From assembly GCF_036320965.1 (NCBI RefSeq), contig NC_092290.1, positions 2,750,420 through 2,814,419 of the forward strand: a stretch of DNA of 64,000 bases, written 5' to 3'. The stretch comes from Panulirus ornatus. Taxonomy: Eukaryota; Arthropoda; Malacostraca; Decapoda; Palinuridae. This document shows, one piece after another, positions 61,801-64,000 of the stretch. The notes below the pieces were generated by a model. That model did not search any database and was not told the origin of the DNA. It worked only from the letters and a program-made list of their open reading frames with translations. The translations under genes and the position numbers were made by a program. Position 1 is the stretch's first letter, and each line of letters starts with the position of its first letter.

Positions 61801-64000
61801 TTCGTAGGGAAAGGGGAGAGGTTGATCCACCAACATCTTCAGAGATACATCAACCAAAGGGAAGCTAGATATGACATAAAAAAGAGGAAGGAAACTTTGG
61901 AAATGAGATCCCAATGCTGTACCCTGTTAAAAGCACTTGATATAAAAAGGGCTACTATGTATGATTCTTCAAGATTTGGATTGGAGATCTACATGTATTA
62001 GCAAGTTATAGAGTGATATATAGTTAATGATGTTAGTGGTATTCCTTTGTGTATAGGGCCTAATTTTGCTGTTTATGGTATAATGTACCTGGAAACACTT
62101 GCAATCCAAGGCCTTTGTCACACAGGCAATGATGGTTTATTTCATTCATAATTACCTGAAGGTCCTCATCTAAGAAAGGATCCTGGTATTACCCAGGAGC
62201 TCTTTCCGGGAACTCTTGCAGCTTCAAGGATGCTCTACTTCCAGTAGTGGGGAAACGATGGACTTCTTTGGAATAAGAAGTTCGTTGATGAGGCTGTACT
62301 TATAATGATAACCTTGCCACAGGTGACTCTTCACTTGCAGAATAACTTCAAGTAGACGGAGTCTGGTAACACCATGAAAAGCACATTCAAATGAATTTAT
62401 TTTAGTCATAGGCTGAGAAAGGATGAATTTCTTAACAAGATGCCAGTGCTTAAGACTGATTTCTAAAGGGCTTAATGCTGAGTTAGGGAAGCGGTCAATT
62501 GTCAGAATGTGGAAATTTGAGAGAGATATAACAGTGGATGACAAGAAGTATTTAACTATATACTTTGGCTCTTCAGTGGTATGGGCATGTAAATAGTAGT
62601 CTAATTTCAAGATAACATATAAGATAAAAAATCATACGTGTCTATTCTTTTTCTTTTCAAAAGATACAATAACATTATTTGAGCAAAGCAAAACAAAAGT
62701 CTATGGATATTTCTCTATTTTATACTTACCTTTATTACATGGATTTATCTAAGCCATTCTTCATAACAACTCATCTTTTATCATTCTCATCTTGAGTATA
62801 ATCACATTTCCATGCCAAAAATATTCAATAAACAACTAGAAAACAATTTTTTCATCGTTTCAGGCAAATAGGAAGAGGCAATGCTAGCAGAAAATTGAGG
62901 TTCCGCCCTGGATTTCGCTCAGGTCCTCGGTTTCAACAAACCTCCATCACTAGAACCACATCTGATTCACCACCAGTAACTGATAAAACAACCACAACTA
63001 CTGCCTCGTCTCCAGTGACAGAAAAAATAACAACAACAACAGAAGCCATAGTTACACCTATAGACTCTACCTTACCACCTGATGTAATTGAGACCACAAC
63101 CATGGAAATTGCTTCAGAGCCTCAAGTAATAGAGGACACAACCCTGGTAATTGCCCCAGTGCTTCAAGAAAGTGAGACAATAAACACAGCAAACGTGCCA
63201 CCACTTCAAGAAACTGAGAGAAACATGGAACCTGCTCCAGCACCACAAGTGACAGAATTTACAACAAAACATGCTCCAACACCTGAAGTAACTGAAGCTG
63301 AAATCAGGGTACCTGCTCCACTATCTGAAGTATCTACAGCAACAGCTGAGGTACATGGCCCATCAAGAGCCACTGAGTTCATACCTTCAGGTGTAGAAAC
63401 TTCTAAACCAGCTCTTGCTGTTGTTACTCCAAAGCCAATACGAATTCTAACAACTGCCAAACCAACTTCTGTTGCTGTTCCTCCAAAACCAGTACGAATT
63501 GTAGCACCTGCCAAACCAACTCCTGCTGTTGCCTCTCCTAAATCAACACAAAGAGGCTCATCCAGGTAATACAGGTCATGATATCAAAACATTTCATGGC
63601 ACATTCAATCAGTCATGTTTATTATTAATTCCAGTATCTGCATCTTCTTTATGAATTCTCCTCACTCCATCCCTTTAACTAAAATATGATGATCAACTTA
63701 AGCTGCACCCCTTTTCTTACTCTCTTGCATAATGACATCTTGAAAGTAATTGTAAAATGATTACGGTTGTTTTTTAGACATAGGCAGTGTATCTAATGTT
63801 AGGGTGAATGGAGATTTGCAGTTTTCAAGGAATTTAAGTATGAAATTTATCTGTCAGAATTAATCTTTCAACAATTCTTGATTTTAATGGGATCAGAAAA
63901 TCTAAACTTTAATCATCTGGAGGTGAATCCTTATACGTGAAAAGACGTACATTTTGGTCTGTTAGTTTTAGCATATCTCTAGACAGTGAAGGTAGAGGAT
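41444..64000 (+). CDS. secreted Thr/Ser/Arg-rich mucin-like protein, two alternative first exons, incomplete at right edge
   Basis: Coding exons: 41444-41457 or 44393-44412 (alternative starts), 53349-54098, 62864-63565, then beyond the window. All junctions are phase 2 and join in frame. Both starts make a good signal peptide ending in [10 protein letters not shown]. The mature part begins with an acidic Tyr-rich stretch ([11 protein letters not shown], possible Tyr sulfation). Then come a Thr/Glu/Pro segment, a long Ser/Arg-rich basic segment (residues ~80-250) and, from exon 3, a Thr/Pro-rich mucin-like segment ending in KP repeats. No Cys occurs after the signal peptide in the exons seen, so there is no chitin-binding or EGF domain yet; one could follow in missing exons. 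I do not recognise the family. An extracellular matrix, cuticle or mucus role is a guess. Confidence 0.75.
41458..42766. other. intron DNA with a 64-bp tandem duplication
   Basis: TGGAAGATAATAT-AC-TGTCAAATTT-TTATTTAAGG-TATTTTGG is present at 41711 and again at 41775, about 87-90% alike by eye. The rest has no recognised feature. Confidence 0.6.
42768..42965 (+). repeat. SINE-like repeat family A copy
   Basis: GTGTCACCCAGGACCACC, CTGCTCTACTTCCAGCAGCAGG, AATAAGTTCTCTGAGGAGACC and CTGTCCGGTAACACC, in family A order. Confidence 0.75.
43014..43097. repeat. (CT)n microsatellite, ~83 bp
   Basis: Uninterrupted TC array joining repeat A to repeat C. Confidence 0.98.
43098..43395 (+). repeat. SINE-like repeat family C with internal (AT)n
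   Basis: Head TTTCCTGTGGGGCGGGGTAG, GATGAAGGCAAGC and a TGTATA-rich body interrupted by (AT)n at 43234-43303. Then GCGAGTGGATGGGCCATTC and tail GGCGCTACCTCGCTGACGAGGG-AAACAGCGAT. Same layout as 20160-20390; the tail is homologous to the LINE 3' end. Confidence 0.78.
43396..43503. repeat. (AT)n then (TG)n compound microsatellite
   Basis: About 68 bases of AT (43399-43466) passing into about 37 bases of TG, right after the family C copy. Confidence 0.97.
43504..44110. other. intron A / promoter 2 upstream region
   Basis: No repeat or exon recognised. Confidence 0.4.
44118..44255 (+). promoter_or_regulatory. candidate promoter 2: CRE palindrome, GC boxes, initiator
   Basis: A half CRE TGACGTG at 44118, GGGCGG at 44145 and 44172, a full CRE palindrome TGACGTCA at 44158-44165 and initiator-like TCAGT at 44251 (another at 44343) cluster within 230 bases, in locally GC-rich DNA. 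There is no TATA box. The cluster lies 140-275 bases before the ATG of alternative first exon B. Motif matches by eye. Confidence 0.5.
44393..44412 (+). CDS. secreted mucin-like gene, alternative first exon B
   Basis: ATG AAA AGA ATT ATT TGC AG|GTGAGT: six codons plus two bases and a consensus donor. It is in the same phase 2 as exon A. Joined to exon 2 it gives [20 protein letters not shown], again a good signal peptide (basic n-region, hydrophobic core). It lies 2.9 kb downstream of exon A with its own candidate promoter. Confidence 0.6.
44413..45510. other. intron DNA, nothing recognised
   Basis: No exon or repeat landmark found. Confidence 0.4.
45514..45639 (+). repeat. repeat B 3' fragment with (AT)n
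   Basis: CACAGGGAATACATGGGAAGTATTC and CTATCCCCAGCGATA match the end of family B (compare 25935-25985), then (AT)n at 45566-45639. Confidence 0.8.
45640..48255. other. intron DNA, mostly unique
   Basis: Contains a GA run plus G13 at 46226-46258. A stretch at 47220-47375 has, on the minus strand, a weak A-box-like string (TGGCTTAGTGGG) and might be a tRNA-derived SINE relic. No supported exon. Confidence 0.35.
48262..48324. repeat. (AT)n microsatellite
   Basis: About 62 bases of TA, without a recognised repeat on either side. Confidence 0.97.
48325..49355. other. intron DNA, nothing recognised
   Basis: No exon or repeat landmark found. Confidence 0.4.
49361..49486. repeat. two-copy tandem duplication, 63-bp unit
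   Basis: GTATAAGCTACATATCCTGT...GGAACTTTTATGAAAAT at 49361 is repeated as GCATAAGCTACGTATCCTGT...GGAACTTTTATAAAAAC at 49424. Only a few differences, so it is a recent duplication. Confidence 0.92.
49487..51140. other. intron DNA, nothing recognised
   Basis: The ORF at 50066-50329 (basic, RLQRPP and KLKQKKK) has no recognised homology and no convincing splice sites. The rest is featureless. Confidence 0.35.
51145..51780 (-). mobile_element. LINE 3' end, long-UTR subfamily, with (AT)n at its tail
   Basis: From the tail TTTGTCGCTGTCTCCCGCG at 51218, through CACCCCGCCACACATGAAA, GTATAATACACCGAAACCAC, CCATGGTTTACCCCAGACGC and CTTTCACCCTCCTGCATGTTC, to a remnant of RT C-terminus at 51780. An (AT)n array (51145-51204) stands where a poly(A) would be. 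It shows the ~300-base UTR insert lacking in the copies at 14139 and 60112. Confidence 0.82.
51781..52550. other. intron DNA, nothing recognised
   Basis: A 102-codon open frame on the minus strand (52013-52321) has no recognised domain and no supporting context. Confidence 0.35.
52543..52622. repeat. (AC)n-(AT)n compound microsatellite
   Basis: ACACACACACACAC followed by about 60 bases of AT. Confidence 0.97.
52759..52820. repeat. (AT)n microsatellite
   Basis: About 62 bases of pure AT, 140 bases after the previous array. Confidence 0.97.
52821..53348. other. end of first intron of secreted mucin-like gene
   Basis: AT-rich. It carries the acceptor AGTTGTATCTTACAG at 53334-53348 and a small duplication of TTATTTATGTAATCATTTT near 53215-53255. 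Confidence 0.5.
53349..54098 (+). CDS. secreted mucin-like gene exon 2 (signal core, acidic Tyr stretch, Ser/Arg-rich domain)
   Basis: Acceptor ATCTTACAG, donor CGCAG|GTTTGG (weak). The length is 750 bases, phase 2 at both ends. It encodes [28 protein letters not shown], a [17 protein letters not shown] mucin-like run, then about 150 residues dominated by Ser, Arg and Thr ([38 protein letters not shown]) with acidic islands (TEDTEEE, DDKEEE). No Cys follows the signal peptide. If the weak donor is not used, the frame closes seven codons later at TGA 54118-54120. Confidence 0.82.
54118..54621 (+). terminator. possible 3' end of a short isoform (stop and AATAAA)
   Basis: Reading through the weak donor at 54099 gives FGRSHV and a TGA. 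AATAAA stands at 54616-54621 in an AT-rich stretch that looks like a 3' UTR. A short secreted protein of about 255-260 residues could end here. Confidence 0.35.
54622..57200. other. intron DNA, AT-rich, nothing recognised
   Basis: Only a short CCTAACCTAACCTAA string at 55183-55197 stands out; see rejected items. Confidence 0.4.
57205..57295 (-). repeat. SINE-like repeat family A, antisense fragment
   Basis: On the minus strand: CTTGTAGCTGGGGCATGATGG, ACTCTTTTGTGGTGAGAAGTTC, CTTGATGAAACTGTACTCC. Matches the middle of family A. Confidence 0.55.
57478..57600 (-). repeat. LINE/SINE tail fragment flanked by (AAT)n
   Basis: ATACTTTGTCTCCCGCATTAGTGAGG and GCGCAAGGAAACAGACAAAAGAATGGCCCAACC form the shared tail in antisense, between (AAT)n runs at 57478-57505 and 57578-57592. 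Confidence 0.75.
57600..58720 (+). mobile_element. decayed LINE fragment
   Basis: ATATGGTGAGGGAG-AAAGCTATTAAAAACAGTGAAG, GCAGGAGTGCATGATGCC, GCTAATGACACAGTGCTGGTGGC (the A-DD-TALVA box) and TTTAGTAGTAAAATGAGACAGG run in RT order to a degraded 3' UTR and tail (TGGTGCTACCTTGGTAATG near 58677). Old, with many shifts. Confidence 0.75.
58721..60098. other. intron DNA, nothing recognised
   Basis: Short (AAT)n patches at 58860-58905; otherwise AT-rich unique DNA up to the young LINE. Confidence 0.4.
60099..61236 (+). mobile_element. young 5'-truncated LINE insertion with perfect 13-bp target-site duplication
   Basis: AGAAAACAAAGTG at 60099-60111 is repeated exactly at 61224-61236, framing 1.1 kb of LINE that ends in about 25 A. 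The element starts inside RT at the [10 protein letters not shown] block, so it is 5'-truncated as usual for target-primed reverse transcription. It is about 97% like the copy at 14139 over the shared part by eye, and its frame is intact. Confidence 0.95.
60113..61013 (+). pseudogene. LINE reverse transcriptase C-terminal fragment
   Basis: Open from [18 protein letters not shown] through the catalytic [55 protein letters not shown] and [13 protein letters not shown] to VVYRG and TGA at 61011-61013. It lacks the endonuclease and the first half of RT, so it is dead although undamaged. An upstream in-frame ATG at 60045 is host DNA, not part of the element. Confidence 0.9.
61237..62170. other. 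intron DNA, nothing recognised
   Basis: No exon or repeat landmark found. Confidence 0.4.
62172..62375 (+). repeat. SINE-like repeat family A copy
   Basis: GGTATTACCCAGGAGC, GGAACTCTTGCAGCTTCAAGG, GCTCTACTTCCAGTAGTGGGG, ATAAGAAGTTCGTTGATGAGGC, CACAGGTGACTCTTCACTTGC and GACGGAGTCTGGTAACACC, in family order. Confidence 0.8.
62864..63565 (+). CDS. secreted mucin-like gene exon 3 (Thr/Pro-rich mucin segment)
   Basis: Acceptor ATCGTTTCAG, donor TCCAG|GTAATA. The length is 702 bases, phase 2 at both ends. It opens [20 protein letters not shown], continuing the basic character of exon 2, then becomes Thr-rich ([22 protein letters not shown]). After that come acidic VTE/VIE-type repeats. It ends with an imperfect internal repeat ([18 protein letters not shown] then [18 protein letters not shown]). 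There is no Cys. Expected to be heavily O-glycosylated. Confidence 0.8.
63566..64000. other. start of intron 3 of secreted mucin-like gene
   Basis: AT-rich, no further exon seen before the window ends, so the protein's C-terminus is unknown. Confidence 0.5.

Noticed and set aside
1..64000. Search for bacterial-type systems: operons, CRISPR arrays, integrons, phage genes
   Set aside because: Intron-containing genes, microsatellites and LINEs show eukaryotic nuclear DNA; no regularly spaced repeat-spacer array exists.

Overview
The window is eukaryotic nuclear DNA, almost certainly from an arthropod and most probably a decapod crustacean. It is AT-rich, with small exons in kilobase-scale introns, GT-AG splice sites, many long (AT)n, (GA)n and (TG)n arrays, and abundant non-LTR retrotransposon debris. 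The species cannot be named from the sequence alone. There are no operons, CRISPR arrays, or confident tRNA or rRNA genes.

Two host genes can be built, both on the + strand. The first (1007-18103) is complete. Ten exons join with matching phases into 2574 coding bases (857 codons plus stop) and encode the arthropod orthologue of UVRAG, a Beclin 1-VPS34 complex subunit of endosome traffic and autophagy. C2 domain, coiled coil, conserved BARA-like region and a long acidic disordered tail follow in order. Its introns hold two old antisense LINE copies (1786-2896, 5730-7735), a SINE-like element, a near-perfect hairpin (13861-13988) and a sense-inserted LINE with a twin-priming inversion (14139-16345).

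The second gene (41379 to beyond the right edge) encodes a secreted, Thr/Ser/Pro/Arg-rich mucin-like protein of no family I recognise. It has two alternative first exons, 41444-41457 and 44393-44412. Each carries its own ATG and ends in the same phase, and each completes a signal peptide with the exon at 53349. The first sits behind a TATA box, an initiator and a 80-base (GA)n tract. The second sits behind a CRE palindrome and GC boxes. Internal exons 53349-54098 and 62864-63565 are both phase 2-2, and the gene runs off the window.

Between the genes, 18.6-26.4 kb is a graveyard of LINE and SINE fragments. From 26.4 to 41.2 kb the DNA is mostly unique and apparently non-coding, with a few minisatellites. 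The introns of gene 2 hold more (AT)n-bearing repeats, LINE tails (51210-51780, 57600-58720) and one very young LINE insertion (60112-61223) with a perfect 13-bp target-site duplication. The LINE 3' tail is shared by short SINE-like repeats across the window, suggesting they use the LINE machinery.
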